The notes: generated by a model from the letters alone, not told the origin. A stretch of DNA of 64,000 nt from Thalassotalea_H sp040779345 (GCA_040779345.1 JBFONU010000001.1:496001-560000), one strand, 5' to 3'. Shown: positions 27,846 to 38,572, numbered from the stretch's first letter. A program made the numbers and translations.

Positions 27846-29641
27846 TGGGCACTATTAATTTAAACGCCGCTCAAGATTGGCAACCGCTAAATACTTTACC
27901 TATTTTGGATGAAATTCAAACCCTTGCTAATCACTTATCTTTAACACCAGTAACCGCTATTGAAAACATTGTTGATGAAGTGACGACCTTTTGGCTTGAT
28001 AAAAAGCAACTGACTCAATTAATGCAGGTACTCAGACACGACTTAAGTAAGCCGTTTGATATGTGTTTTGATATCAGTGCTATCGATGAAACTGAACGAC
28101 AATTTAAAGGCGTCACCTGTCAAGATTTCACCATAAATTACCATTTAAGATCGTATCAACGCAATCAAGATATTCGTATCAAAGTGGCATTATCCCATGA
28201 TGATAAAACTCTAGCGAGTGTTTGTGGCTTTTGGCCAAATAGTAATTGGTATGAACGCGAAATATGGGACATGTTTGGTGTTGTTTTTGAAGGTCATCCT
28301 CATTTAACGCGTATATTAATGCCTGATACTTGGCAGGGTCACCCTTTGTTGAAAACTCATCCTGCTCGCGCCACAGAAATGGATCCGTTTGTTCTGCCTC
28401 CTCATAAACAAGATGAAGAACAAAAAGCATTGCAATTTAACCCTGAAGCATGGGGGATGAAACGCCAGAGCCAAGACAATGACTTTATGTTTTTAAACCT
28501 AGGGCCTAATCACCCCAGTGTTCATGGTGCTTTTCGCATTGTGTTGCAAATGGACGGGGAAGAAATTGTCGATTGTGTGCCTGATATTGGTTATCACCAT
28601 AGGGGAGCCGAGAAGATGGGGGAGCGCCAATCATGGCATAGCTACATTCCTTATACTGATCGCATAGACTACCTTGGTGGAGTAATGAATAACTTCCCTT
28701 ATGTCATGGCTGTGGAAAAGCTGGCAGGAATACAAGTACCCGAGCGCGCAAAGATGATCCGCATCATGACCGCGGAAATGTTCAGGATCTTATCTCATCT
28801 TCTTTTTTACGGCACATTTGCCCAAGACATTGGTGCACTTTCGCCAATATTTTATATGTTTATCGACCGTGAAAAATTATTTGGCATTATTGAAGCTTTT
28901 ACGGGAGCACGCATGCACCCGAGTTGGTTTCGTATTGGTGGTATAGCTTCTGACTTACCAAAAGGTTGGGACACCTTAGTTCGAGAGTATGTTAATTATT
29001 TACCTAAACGCTTAGATGAATACGAAAAAATGGTGATGCAAAATAGTTTACTGAAAAAGCGTACGGTTGACATAGGTGCCTATTCTACAAAAGAAGCAAT
29101 TGAGTGGGGGATCACCGGCCCCGGTTTAAGAGCAACAGGTTATTCTTGGGACTTACGGAAACAGCGACCTTATAGTGGTTATGACCAATTTGATTTTGAA
29201 GTACCACTGGGTCATAAAGGTGATTGCTACGATCGTTGTCGGGTGCGTGTTGAAGAAATGCGGCAAAGCATTCGTATTATTGAGCAGTGCTTAAATAACA
29301 TGCCTGAAGGGCCATACAAAGCAGAGCATCCTCAAACCACTCCGCCTAATAAGGCAAAGACCATGACAGATATTGATAGCTTGATCCCGCATTTTGTCAA
29401 TGTGTCATGGGGGCCAACTATTCCAGCAGGTGAAGTGTCGGTGAGTGTTGAAGCGACGAAAGGAATTATGGCATATCACCTGATCAGTGACGGCTCAACC
29501 ATGAGTTATCGCACTCGTATTCGCACGCCAAGTTTTGCTCATTTACAAATGTTACCACTGATTTGTAAAGGGCAAATGGTCGCCGATTTAATTGCTACCT
29601 TAGGTAGTGTTGATTATGTCATGGCTGATGTTGATAGATGA
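27845..29641 (+). CDS. nuoCD: NADH-quinone oxidoreductase fused subunits C and D
   Basis: 598 residues, a C-D fusion as in E. coli. The 30-kDa C domain spans about 1-185 (signature WYEREIWDMFGVVFEGHPHLTR split near 137-160) and the 49-kDa D domain about 205-598 (LNLGPNHPSVHGAFR, quinone-site residues). The link is short. Fusion is the gammaproteobacterial form; many other phyla keep two genes. The D part forms the quinone pocket with NuoB. Confidence 0.97.
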   Translation: MGTINLNAAQDWQPLNTLPILDEIQTLANHLSLTPVTAIENIVDEVTTFWLDKKQLTQLMQVLRHDLSKPFDMCFDISAIDETERQFKGVTCQDFTINYHLRSYQRNQDIRIKVALSHDDKTLASVCGFWPNSNWYEREIWDMFGVVFEGHPHLTRILMPDTWQGHPLLKTHPARATEMDPFVLPPHKQDEEQKALQFNPEAWGMKRQSQDNDFMFLNLGPNHPSVHGAFRIVLQMDGEEIVDCVPDIGYHHRGAEKMGERQSWHSYIPYTDRIDYLGGVMNNFPYVMAVEKLAGIQVPERAKMIRIMTAEMFRILSHLLFYGTFAQDIGALSPIFYMFIDREKLFGIIEAFTGARMHPSWFRIGGIASDLPKGWDTLVREYVNYLPKRLDEYEKMVMQNSLLKKRTVDIGAYSTKEAIEWGITGPGLRATGYSWDLRKQRPYSGYDQFDFEVPLGHKGDCYDRCRVRVEEMRQSIRIIEQCLNNMPEGPYKAEHPQTTPPNKAKTMTDIDSLIPHFVNVSWGPTIPAGEVSVSVEATKGIMAYHLISDGSTMSYRTRIRTPSFAHLQMLPLICKGQMVADLIATLGSVDYVMADVDR

Positions 29642-29655
29642 GGGTGGATAGTACG

Positions 29656-30183
29656 ATGGAAATAATTCAAACAGTCACAGCAGATCCTAAAGACTATTTC
29701 ACCACACAAGAGTTGGCGGAAATAGATCATGAAATCAGCATTATGGAGACACGAGAGGCTGCGGGTATTGAAGCGCTAAAAGTGGTGCAATCATATCGAG
29801 GTTGGATCAGTGATGATTCCTTAATGGCTATTGCCTATTATTTAAAAATGTCGTCAGCAGAGCTAGAAGGTGTCGCCACATTTTATAACCTGATTTATCG
29901 TCAACCTGTAGGCGAGCACGTTATTCATATTTGTGACAGCGTCAGTTGCCATTTATCAGGTTATCAACAAGTGCTTAATGCGATAAAAAATCACCTTAAT
30001 ATTGGTTATGGAGAAACGACTAAAGACAATCAATTCACTTTGCTGTCAAATGTTTGTTTGGGCGGCTGTGATAAAGCGCCGGTGATGATGATTGGAAAAG
30101 AGCACTACGAACACTTAACGCCAGAGAAAGCCGTTGCCGTTTTAAAGTCATTACAAAATACCAAAGCAGAGGTGGGTTCATGA
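29656..30183 (+). CDS. nuoE: NADH-quinone oxidoreductase subunit E
   Basis: 175 residues. Thioredoxin-like subunit carrying the 2Fe-2S cluster N1a, with ligands in CDSVSC and CLGGC. Two starts are possible: ATG at 29638, which overlaps the nuoCD stop (ATGA), or ATG at 29656, preceded by GGTGGA at seven bases. The second is chosen because the first lacks a ribosome site. It overlaps nuoF by four bases. Confidence 0.92.
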   Translation: MEIIQTVTADPKDYFTTQELAEIDHEISIMETREAAGIEALKVVQSYRGWISDDSLMAIAYYLKMSSAELEGVATFYNLIYRQPVGEHVIHICDSVSCHLSGYQQVLNAIKNHLNIGYGETTKDNQFTLLSNVCLGGCDKAPVMMIGKEHYEHLTPEKAVAVLKSLQNTKAEVGS

Positions 30184-31481
30184 ATGCATTAACTCACCCC
30201 CTGACTCATTTAGTCAATTTATCAGCGCCCTTGAATTTACAACAATATACCGCTCAAGGGGGGTATTTAGGCGCAGTAAAAGCGCTCAAGGAATATAGTC
30301 CTGAAGAAGTTTTAGCAATCGTTCAAACCTCAAATTTAAAAGGGCGTGGTGGCGCGGGTTTTCCCACGGGAATGAAGTGGAGTTTTGTGCCTAAATACGA
30401 TGAGAGTGATGAGCGTTATCAAGCCAATAAGTATTTAGTGTGTAATGCCGATGAGATGGAGCCAGGTACATTTAAAGACAGGTTATTATTGGAAGGTGTT
30501 CCGCATCAACTGATCGAGTCAATGATTATTGCAGGTTATACGATTGGCGCTAATAAGGCTTATATATTTCTTCGCGGTGAATATCACCTTGCGGCTCAGC
30601 GCATTCAACAGGCGCTTGATGAGGCTTACCAAAATAATTGGCTTGGCCAAAATATTCAAGGCACCGACTATCATTTAGACCTCTATTTACACACCAGTGC
30701 TGGTCGATATATTTGTGGTGAAGAAACCGCCTTAATTAATGCATTGGAGGGGAAGCGAGCTAATCCTCGTGCAAAACCTCCTTTTCCGCAAGTCGCGGGA
30801 TTATTTGGGAAGCCGACTATTGTGAATAATGTCGAAACATTAAGTAATCTTCCGCATATTTTAAAAAATGGTCCTGAATGGTTTATTAATGTTTCACCTA
30901 ATAGTGATGCAGGGACAAAAATATATGCCGCTTGTGGTCGAGTAAAAACGCCGGGTTTATGGGAGCTACCAATGGGCGCAACTATTGGGCAGGTGCTAAA
31001 TGACCACGCAGGTGGTATGCAAGATGGCTTAACCCTTAAAGGCCTATTACCCGGCGGTGCTTCAACTGATTTTCTCTTACCTGAACATTTAGATACCCCA
31101 ATGGATTATGACTCCATTGCCAAAGCAGGGAGTCGCTTGGGCACAGGGGGATTAATTGTGCTTGATGATAAAAATTGCCCGGTTGCAATGGTGTTAAATC
31201 TTTTGCAATTTTTTGCGCAAGAGTCCTGTGGTTGGTGCACTCCTTGTCGTGATGGCACACCTTGGGCGGTTGAAATTTTAACCCGTATAGAAAATGGTAG
31301 TGGTACGGTCGACGATATCGATGCGTTATTGAAACTATGTGACTTTATGTGGATAGGGAAAACCCATTGTGCACTTGCCCCTGGCGCTGTTGAACCTTTA
31401 AAAAGTGCCTTGAAATATTTTAACGATGATTTTATGCAACATATTGAACAAGGATGTTGCCCCTATCATGGAGGTCATTGA
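30180..31481 (+). CDS. nuoF: NADH-quinone oxidoreductase subunit F
   Basis: 433 residues. NADH-oxidising subunit with FMN and cluster N3. NADH/FMN loops GRGGAGFPTGMKW near 54-66 and CGEETALINALEG near 180; N3 ligands in SCGWCTPC and, about 40 residues later, HCALAPG. Start by ATGA overlap with nuoE. Confidence 0.97.
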   Translation: MNALTHPLTHLVNLSAPLNLQQYTAQGGYLGAVKALKEYSPEEVLAIVQTSNLKGRGGAGFPTGMKWSFVPKYDESDERYQANKYLVCNADEMEPGTFKDRLLLEGVPHQLIESMIIAGYTIGANKAYIFLRGEYHLAAQRIQQALDEAYQNNWLGQNIQGTDYHLDLYLHTSAGRYICGEETALINALEGKRANPRAKPPFPQVAGLFGKPTIVNNVETLSNLPHILKNGPEWFINVSPNSDAGTKIYAACGRVKTPGLWELPMGATIGQVLNDHAGGMQDGLTLKGLLPGGASTDFLLPEHLDTPMDYDSIAKAGSRLGTGGLIVLDDKNCPVAMVLNLLQFFAQESCGWCTPCRDGTPWAVEILTRIENGSGTVDDIDALLKLCDFMWIGKTHCALAPGAVEPLKSALKYFNDDFMQHIEQGCCPYHGGH

Positions 31482-31483
31482 GG

Positions 31484-34381
31484 ATGAATAACAAGCAAGA
31501 TGTCAATAACCAGCAAGAAACAGAGAATAACACTGTCACTGTTTATATCGATGACCAAGCCTATCAAGTATCAACCCAAGATAATTTGCTGGCAGGGGTC
31601 TTATCGCAAAAACTTAATCTACCTTATTTTTGTTGGCACCCGTCAATGGGCTCAGTTGGTGCTTGTCGACAATGCGCTGTAACTCAATACCAAGATGAAA
31701 ATGATGAAAGTGGCCGGATAGTGATGGCTTGTACCACTCCTGTTACTGATGGCATGCGGATCAGCTTAAAAGACAGCCAATCAGAGCAGTTTCGTGAACA
31801 AATTATAGCTGCGATGATGACCAATCATCCGCATGACTGCCCAGTATGCGCTGAAGGTGGAGAGTGTCATTTACAAGATATGACGGTGATGACAGGTCAT
31901 AGTACACGAGCATACAAAGGGGATAAACGCACTTTTAATAATCAATATTTAGGCGAATTTATTGGTCACGAAATGAATCGTTGTATCACTTGTTATCGTT
32001 GTGTTCGCTACTACAAAGATTATGCTGGCGGTACCGATTTTGGTGTTTATGGCTCAAGTAATAAAATTTATTTTGGTCGACAACAAGACGGTCAATTAGC
32101 AAGTGAATTTAGTGGCAACTTAGTCGAAGTGTGCCCAACGGGGGTATTTACCAATAAATTATTCTCGTTGCACTATACGCGAAAATGGGATTTACAATCA
32201 GCACCGTCAATATGCTCACTATGCTCAGTGGGCTGTCATACCAGTGTAGGTGAGCGTTATGGTAGTGTTCGACGTGTGATGAATCGTTATAACCCTGAAG
32301 GCAACGGTTACTTTTTATGTGATAAAGGACGGTTTGGTCTTGGGTTTGTTAATGGGTTAAGCCGCATTAGACAAACAAAAGGGATAAAACAACAATCACC
32401 TGAAAAATTAACTCGTCTTGATGTGAGTAAAGCGCTGGTTCATTTTCGCGGTAAAAGGTTTATCGGTATTGGTTCTACCAGAGCGTCTTTTGAAGCGAAT
32501 TATTACTTAAAAAGCTTAGTAGGAGACAACCATTTTTGTTTAGGTTTTAATCAAAAGGAGATGGTATTTGCCAACTTGCATCAAGGGTACATTAGTCAAT
32601 ATCCCGCGCCGAGTATCAAAGAAATAGAACAAGCCGATTTTGTGTTAATTATCGACGAAGATGTCACACAAACAGCACCAAGAATCGCATTAGCTATCAG
32701 GCAGGCACTACGTAATAAAAGCATTGATAAAGCGTCATTAATTGGCATCCCTTCATGGCAGGATAGTGCGGTAAGAACGATTGGTGGAAAAGCACTTTCG
32801 CCTTTATATATCTTGCAAAGTCGAGCCAGTAAATTAGATGATGTTGCCGAACAAGTGCTGTTTCAAAAGTCACAAGGGACAATTGAACTGGTAAAACTTT
32901 TTACGTTATTAATTACCCGCCATAAAGAATTTGCAAAAATAGATGATGAAAATTCGACTTTATTAAATCAGCTTATCCAGGCGAAAAATCCCTTAATTGT
33001 TGGTGGTTGTAGTAGCCAATCACCGGCATTATTTCAGGCGATAATAGAGTTTATTGAAGCCATTAACCTGATGGGGAAAACGGTTAATGCCCTGATGATC
33101 CCAGAGCAGGCAAATAGCATGGGGCAGTTAGCGCTAATGGATGAGCATAGTTTATCGGTTGAACAAGTGTTAGATGCGGTGGCGTTACCTATTTCTGAGA
33201 AACCGCAACATGAAGCTCCTCCTACCCAATGGGAAAATAGACATGTTGATGGCTTAATTATCTTAGAAAATGAACTCAGTCAATTTACTGAACACCAACT
33301 GTTGCGATTAAAAAATTCATCATTAACGATTATTTGTTTAGATCACAGTGAAAATGACATTACTCAATTAGCCGATATTGTGTTACCAGCGGCAACGATC
33401 ACTGAAAGTGATGGTCATCTAATCAACTATCAAGGACAAATTCAGCGTTTTTACCAAGTACATCCTAGTATTTTGCCGATTCAAGAAAGCTGGCGGTGGT
33501 TATCGTTAATTGCTAAAGCTATTTTTTCAAAACATCCTCTTGCGGAAGAAGCCTCTTCATTAGCTGAGTTGCATCAAATGTTTAGAAAAGTTGATAAATA
33601 TTGGCCCATTGATGAGGATAATAAAGCACAAAAAACAGCGCGTGAAACACATCGTTCAAGTGGTCGAACAGCAAAAATGGCCAATATAAATGTGCATGAA
33701 AGTAAAGTAACACAAGCGAGCGATGAGTTTAGTTTTTCAATGGAAGGAAGTGATTTACACCATACTAAAGACATGCCCTTTACTTGGTCCCCTGGCTGGA
33801 ATTCAAATCAATCGATAAATCACTTCCAACAAGAAATTTCGGGTGAGTTATTACACCAACCCCATAAACAGTTTATTGATTACCAATTATTAAAAAATAG
33901 CACGCCTTTGCTTGAGGTGAGGCAAGATCAGGAAAGTGTTTTACATGTTCAAGTTCCTTGGTATCGCAGTGAATGGCAATCACGGTTAAATCCAGAATTT
34001 ACATTATTACACAAAACCAATGTTATTTATTTATCTTTTGAAGAGATGACCAAACGAGCACTTAAAGCTGGGCAATGGTTAGTGGTCAATTTAACGGTCG
34101 AGCAAACCGGAGAGTTACTCAGCACAGTCGCCTTATTAAATGAAGATCCTCACTTATCGAAAGATTTAATTTATGGTGATATTAATGGTGTGGCGAATCA
34201 AATATATAGCCATATTGAATTAGCAGCAGCCACGCAAGAGCAAGTGAAAGTTTACTTGCAGCAGTTTCATCAAAATAAGGAAGAGGCGAATAATCTTAAA
34301 GATAAGGTATTACAAAGGCTGAAAGTTCAAGATTCTCATATCCCTATTCGATTGGTTTCTGGAGGCTTAGACGATGCCTGA
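31484..34381 (+). CDS. nuoG: NADH-quinone oxidoreductase subunit G
   Basis: 965 residues, longer than E. coli NuoG (about 908). Iron-sulfur ligands are all present: N1b (C50, C61, C64, C83), N5 (H115, C119, C122, C128), N4 (C167, C170, C173, C217) and the off-pathway N7 (C244, C247, C251, C279). A molybdopterin oxidoreductase-like region follows but without cofactor use, as in other NuoG. The C-terminal half is divergent and Gln-rich. ATG at 31484 has TGAGG just upstream; it overlaps nuoH by 8 bases. Confidence 0.95.
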   Translation: MNNKQDVNNQQETENNTVTVYIDDQAYQVSTQDNLLAGVLSQKLNLPYFCWHPSMGSVGACRQCAVTQYQDENDESGRIVMACTTPVTDGMRISLKDSQSEQFREQIIAAMMTNHPHDCPVCAEGGECHLQDMTVMTGHSTRAYKGDKRTFNNQYLGEFIGHEMNRCITCYRCVRYYKDYAGGTDFGVYGSSNKIYFGRQQDGQLASEFSGNLVEVCPTGVFTNKLFSLHYTRKWDLQSAPSICSLCSVGCHTSVGERYGSVRRVMNRYNPEGNGYFLCDKGRFGLGFVNGLSRIRQTKGIKQQSPEKLTRLDVSKALVHFRGKRFIGIGSTRASFEANYYLKSLVGDNHFCLGFNQKEMVFANLHQGYISQYPAPSIKEIEQADFVLIIDEDVTQTAPRIALAIRQALRNKSIDKASLIGIPSWQDSAVRTIGGKALSPLYILQSRASKLDDVAEQVLFQKSQGTIELVKLFTLLITRHKEFAKIDDENSTLLNQLIQAKNPLIVGGCSSQSPALFQAIIEFIEAINLMGKTVNALMIPEQANSMGQLALMDEHSLSVEQVLDAVALPISEKPQHEAPPTQWENRHVDGLIILENELSQFTEHQLLRLKNSSLTIICLDHSENDITQLADIVLPAATITESDGHLINYQGQIQRFYQVHPSILPIQESWRWLSLIAKAIFSKHPLAEEASSLAELHQMFRKVDKYWPIDEDNKAQKTARETHRSSGRTAKMANINVHESKVTQASDEFSFSMEGSDLHHTKDMPFTWSPGWNSNQSINHFQQEISGELLHQPHKQFIDYQLLKNSTPLLEVRQDQESVLHVQVPWYRSEWQSRLNPEFTLLHKTNVIYLSFEEMTKRALKAGQWLVVNLTVEQTGELLSTVALLNEDPHLSKDLIYGDINGVANQIYSHIELAAATQEQVKVYLQQFHQNKEEANNLKDKVLQRLKVQDSHIPIRLVSGGLDDA

Positions 34382-35345
34382 AATGATTTGGACGTTTATT
34401 GAAATCACTATCATCATTGCCTTACTGATCCCCATGGCAGCAATGTTAGTGTGGGTAGAGCGAAGAATGATTGGTATTTGGCAAGATAGATTAGGGCCGA
34501 ATCGTGTTGGCCCCTTTGGTATTTTACAATCATTGGCTGATCTTTTAAAAATACTCGGCAAAGAAGATTGGATCCCGCCTTTTAGCGAAAAACTGGTCTT
34601 TACCTTAGCTCCAATTATTGGCGCCGTTTGCGTTTTAATGAGTTTTGCCGTTATCCCTTTTTCGCCTTCAATTGGTGTTTCAGATCTTAATATAGGGTTG
34701 TTGTTTTTTCTTGCTATGGCATCGCTTGCTGTTTACTCGGTGGTACTTGCGGGTTGGGCATCTAATTCAAAATATGCTCTTTTAGGGGGCATGAGGGCCG
34801 CGGCCCAAACAGTAAGTTATGAAGTCTTTATGGGCTTATCAGTGATGGGCGTTGTCTTGCTTTCTGGGAGCTTTAATTTACGTGAGATTGTTTTAGCGCA
34901 ATCTGATGGCTGGTTTGTTCAGTCTCAATTTTTGGGCTTTTTTGTGTTTTTAGTGGCAGGTATTGCCGAGAGTCATCGGCTGCCTTTTGACTTACCCGAA
35001 GCTGAAACTGAGTTAACGGCGGGGTTTCATACGGAATATTCAGGGTTGAAATTTGCACTGTTTTTCTTAGGAGAATATTTAGGTGTCACACTAATTTCAG
35101 CAATGTCAGTGGTCTTATTTTTTGGCGGTTGGTTAATGCCTGCACCTTTAGATACATGGCTACCACCGCTGGTTTGGTTTATTGTGAAAATTGCCTTTTT
35201 TATCCTGTTCTTTATTTTGCTAAGAACGTCATTGCCAAGACCGAGGTTTGACCAACTATTACAGTTTGGTTGGTTAGTCATGCTGCCACTCGCTTTATTG
35301 AATTTACTGACAACCGCATTGCTAAAATTAATGGAGGTATTGTAA
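34374..35345 (+). CDS. nuoH: NADH-quinone oxidoreductase subunit H
   Basis: 323 residues, about eight helices. Forms the quinone entry and first proton path beside NuoB/D. Conserved stretches VWVERRMIGIWQDRLGPNR and AESHRLPFDLPEAETELTAG (acidic E-channel) are intact. It starts inside the end of nuoG and ends with a one-base overlap into nuoI. Confidence 0.97.
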   Translation: MPEMIWTFIEITIIIALLIPMAAMLVWVERRMIGIWQDRLGPNRVGPFGILQSLADLLKILGKEDWIPPFSEKLVFTLAPIIGAVCVLMSFAVIPFSPSIGVSDLNIGLLFFLAMASLAVYSVVLAGWASNSKYALLGGMRAAAQTVSYEVFMGLSVMGVVLLSGSFNLREIVLAQSDGWFVQSQFLGFFVFLVAGIAESHRLPFDLPEAETELTAGFHTEYSGLKFALFFLGEYLGVTLISAMSVVLFFGGWLMPAPLDTWLPPLVWFIVKIAFFILFFILLRTSLPRPRFDQLLQFGWLVMLPLALLNLLTTALLKLMEVL

Positions 35346-35860
35346 TGTTTAGCCAATTAAGAACCATGTGGTTGGTGTTAAAGCATACCTTTACCAAAGC
35401 CGATACGGTTGAATACCCTGAACAAAAGCCCTATTTAGCGCCTCGTTATCGTGGTCGTATTGTCTTAACGCGTGAGCCAAATGGCGAAGAGCGTTGTGTG
35501 GCATGTAATTTATGTGCGGTAGCGTGTCCTGTTGATTGTATTGCATTGCAACAAACCATTGATGATGACGGAAGAAAGCGAGCTGAATTTTTTCGCATTA
35601 ATTTTTCAAGGTGTATTTTATGTGGCTTTTGTGAAGAGGCTTGCCCTACTTATGCCATTCAATTAACGCCTGATGTGGAGTTGGCGGAATATGACCGGCA
35701 AAACTTAGTTTATGAAAAAGAGCATTTATTAATTAACGGTGTGGGTAAATATCCTGATTATAGTTTCTATCAGCAATCAGGCATTGAAATTAAAGGTAAA
35801 GCTAAAGGTGAAGGTTCACAAGAAAAACCACCGATTGATATTAAGGGGTTGATGCCATGA
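35345..35860 (+). CDS. nuoI: NADH-quinone oxidoreductase subunit I
   Basis: 171 residues. Carries clusters N6a and N6b: two ferredoxin motifs, C51-x2-C54-x2-C57-x3-C61P and C90-x2-C93-x2-C96-x3-C100P. The start is ATG at 35345 (TAATG overlap with nuoH, GGAGG upstream); an in-frame GTG/ATG extension into nuoH is rejected. Confidence 0.96.
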   Translation: MFSQLRTMWLVLKHTFTKADTVEYPEQKPYLAPRYRGRIVLTREPNGEERCVACNLCAVACPVDCIALQQTIDDDGRKRAEFFRINFSRCILCGFCEEACPTYAIQLTPDVELAEYDRQNLVYEKEHLLINGVGKYPDYSFYQQSGIEIKGKAKGEGSQEKPPIDIKGLMP

Positions 35861-36387
35861 TCGCTAATTTCGCTTCTATTGAAACCTTATTTTACCTTGC
35901 GGCACTAATTGCCATTGTCGCCAGTGTTAAAGTCGTCACACAAAAGAATACCGTACACGCTTTGCTTTATTTAGTGGTGTCTTTGTTAGCCGTAGCTGTG
36001 TGTTTTTATCTTATGGGAGCGCCATTTGCTGCGGGTTTAGAAGTGATTGTTTATGCAGGGGCAATTTTAGTCTTGTTTGTTTTTGCCATCATGATGTTTG
36101 GCCTAAGAAATGATGAAACTAAATATGCACCACAAAGTAAGGGCCTAACCATATGGATAGGGCCTTGTTTACTTTCGGTATTACTCTTTATTGCGTTAAT
36201 TCTCTCTTTAGATAGCGCAGAAATACAACAACAACTCAATGCTACGGTTATTAGTTCAAAAGAAGTCGGGATATTACTTTATGGTCCCTATTTATTAGCC
36301 GTTGAAATAGCCTCATTTTTATTACTTGCTGGTCTTATCGCAGGTTATCACTATGCGAAACCTGATGTACAAGGAGGTCACTTATGA
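35857..36387 (+). CDS. nuoJ: NADH-quinone oxidoreductase subunit J
   Basis: 176 residues, five predicted helices. ND6-like membrane subunit whose third helix changes shape during coupling; EVIVYAGAILVLFVFAIMM is the family core. ATGA overlaps join it to nuoI and nuoK. Confidence 0.96.
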   Translation: MIANFASIETLFYLAALIAIVASVKVVTQKNTVHALLYLVVSLLAVAVCFYLMGAPFAAGLEVIVYAGAILVLFVFAIMMFGLRNDETKYAPQSKGLTIWIGPCLLSVLLFIALILSLDSAEIQQQLNATVISSKEVGILLYGPYLLAVEIASFLLLAGLIAGYHYAKPDVQGGHL

Positions 36388-36692
36388 CCGCTATTCCACT
36401 TGAACATGTTTTGATTTTGGCGTGCATACTTTTTGTCATTGGTTTTTTTGGTGTCATTGTCAGAAAAAATACCTTATTTATGCTGATGAGCTTAGAAGTG
36501 ATGCTTAATGCTGTCGGTGTAGCATTTATTGGTGCTGGCAGTGTTTGGCAGCAGGCTGACGGACAAGTGATGTTTATTCTGATATTAACCCTTGCAGCGG
36601 CAGAGGTGGCGGTAGGGTTAGCCTTGCTTATTCGGTTACAGCAAAGGTACAAATCATTAGATGTTGACTGTTTAAGTCAATTAAAAGGGTAG
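36384..36692 (+). CDS. nuoK: NADH-quinone oxidoreductase subunit K
   Basis: 102 residues, three helices, ND4L-like. The two conserved membrane glutamates are visible in MSLEVMLNAVGV and LAAAEVAVGLAL. Overlaps nuoJ by four bases; nuoL follows after eight bases. Confidence 0.96.
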   Translation: MTAIPLEHVLILACILFVIGFFGVIVRKNTLFMLMSLEVMLNAVGVAFIGAGSVWQQADGQVMFILILTLAAAEVAVGLALLIRLQQRYKSLDVDCLSQLKG

Positions 36693-36700
36693 GGGGAAGT

Positions 36701-38572
36701 ATGTTATTAAGTATCTTGCCTTTTTATCCATTGATTAGCTTTTTATTACTGATCACATTCAAAAAACGTTTGTCGTGGTTACAAGCCTCCATACTCAGTG
36801 TTGGGGCAATGTTGTTGTGTGCCATTAGTAGCTTAGTGCTATTGAACGCATTAAATAACACACCTGATGGCGTGATGACTTCACATTTATGGCGTTGGTT
36901 TTCACTAAGTGATGGGGATGGTTATGCTAGTGTGAATTTTGCTTTTTATCTAGACGCTTTATCTGCTGTGATGATTTGTGTGGTCTCAGGTGTTGGTTTT
37001 CTTATTCATTTATTTGCCGCGGCATACATGAAGGAAGATGAAAACTATGGACGCTTTATGGCGTACATGAATTTATTTATTGTCGCGATGTTGACTTTGG
37101 TGTTAGCCGACAACTTAGTTTTACTTTATTTAGGTTGGGAAGGTGTCGGACTTTGTAGCTTCTTATTAATTGGTTTTTGGTATCAAGAAAAAGCGAACGT
37201 ACTTGCGGCAAGAAAGGCATTTATTGTCACTCGTATTGGAGACACTGCAATGGCGATAGGGCTGTTCATGCTGTTTAAGTCATTGGGCAGTGTCAATATT
37301 GTTGAAGTGAGTGAATTAGCAACGATGCAGTGGCAACTTGGTAGTGAGCAAGCTTATTGGATTTGTTTATTATTACTCGGCGGCGCTGTTGGGAAATCGG
37401 CTCAATTACCCCTGCAAACTTGGTTGCCTGATGCAATGGCAGGCCCAACGCCGGTGAGTGCACTGATCCATGCGGCAACAATGGTGACCGCTGGCGTGTA
37501 TCTAATCGCCAGAATGAATGCTTTATTTATGCTTTCGCCTGAAGTGATGAATTATGTCGCTTGGGTGGGGGCGAGTACCTTATTACTAGCTGGCTTTGCG
37601 GCATTAGTTCAATCAGATATTAAACGTGTGTTAGCGTATTCCACCATGAGTCAAATTGGTTATATGATGTTAGCGCTAGGAGCAGGAGCTTGGTCGGCGG
37701 GCATTTTTCATTTAATGACCCATGCCTTTTTTAAAGCGTTATTATTTTTAACTGCAGGGGCGGTGATTTATGCATTACACCATCAGCAAAATATTTTTAA
37801 AATGGGAGGCGTATTAAAACGACTACCGATGGAAAGTGCGCTGTTTTTTATCGGGCTAATTTGTTTGATGGCATTACCTGGTACCTCTGGATTCTTCTCA
37901 AAAGAAGCGATTATTGCTGAGCTTTGGTCATCACCAACAGCTGGTCAGTTATTGTGGTGGTGCGCAATTATTGGCGCATTATTGACGAGTATTTATAGTT
38001 GTCGATTATTCTTCCTCGCTTTTATGGGAAAAGAACGATTTACCCATTCGGTAGAAAAATCTTCCAGTCAGTTATTAAAAATTGCGTTACTTTGTTTGGC
38101 GGGGTTATCGCTTGTTGGCGGCTTTATGGCACCTGAATTACAGCAGGTCTTTTCAGCTAGTCATATGCAGGCGGGTAATGAGCAGCTTGAACCTAGCTGG
38201 TTGCATGCTGTCGCCATTGCTACGCCATTTATTGGTATTGCCTTTTCATGGTTTTTCTTTAAACCTTATCGCCAAAACGAATTAAAAATGTTTGTCGATG
38301 CAGAGAATCAAAGCACTCAACAGTTACTCAGTCGCTTTTGTTTTTCAGGTTTAGGCTTTGATTATTTGTATTCAGTGATTTTTGTTAGACCTTTTGTTTT
38401 TATTACGCGTTTAAATAGGCGTGATGTCATTGATCAGTTATTAATTAGTATCACCTGGTATGTAGGTCTGTGGCGTGATGTGCTGACTTATAGCCAGAAT
38501 GGCTTTTTGCGCTGGTATGCCGCGGCGTTCGCTATTGGCTTAGTGGCCTTTATTGGCGGGTGGTTATTATGA
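36701..38572 (+). CDS. nuoL: NADH-quinone oxidoreductase subunit L
   Basis: 623 residues. Mrp antiporter-like proton pump at the tip of the membrane arm, with the long lateral helix at the C-terminus (about 510-623). Core motifs LYLGWEGVGLCSFLLIGFW and KSAQLPLQTWLPDAM are intact. A strong GGGGGAAG ribosome site precedes the ATG. Confidence 0.97.
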   Translation: MLLSILPFYPLISFLLLITFKKRLSWLQASILSVGAMLLCAISSLVLLNALNNTPDGVMTSHLWRWFSLSDGDGYASVNFAFYLDALSAVMICVVSGVGFLIHLFAAAYMKEDENYGRFMAYMNLFIVAMLTLVLADNLVLLYLGWEGVGLCSFLLIGFWYQEKANVLAARKAFIVTRIGDTAMAIGLFMLFKSLGSVNIVEVSELATMQWQLGSEQAYWICLLLLGGAVGKSAQLPLQTWLPDAMAGPTPVSALIHAATMVTAGVYLIARMNALFMLSPEVMNYVAWVGASTLLLAGFAALVQSDIKRVLAYSTMSQIGYMMLALGAGAWSAGIFHLMTHAFFKALLFLTAGAVIYALHHQQNIFKMGGVLKRLPMESALFFIGLICLMALPGTSGFFSKEAIIAELWSSPTAGQLLWWCAIIGALLTSIYSCRLFFLAFMGKERFTHSVEKSSSQLLKIALLCLAGLSLVGGFMAPELQQVFSASHMQAGNEQLEPSWLHAVAIATPFIGIAFSWFFFKPYRQNELKMFVDAENQSTQQLLSRFCFSGLGFDYLYSVIFVRPFVFITRLNRRDVIDQLLISITWYVGLWRDVLTYSQNGFLRWYAAAFAIGLVAFIGGWLL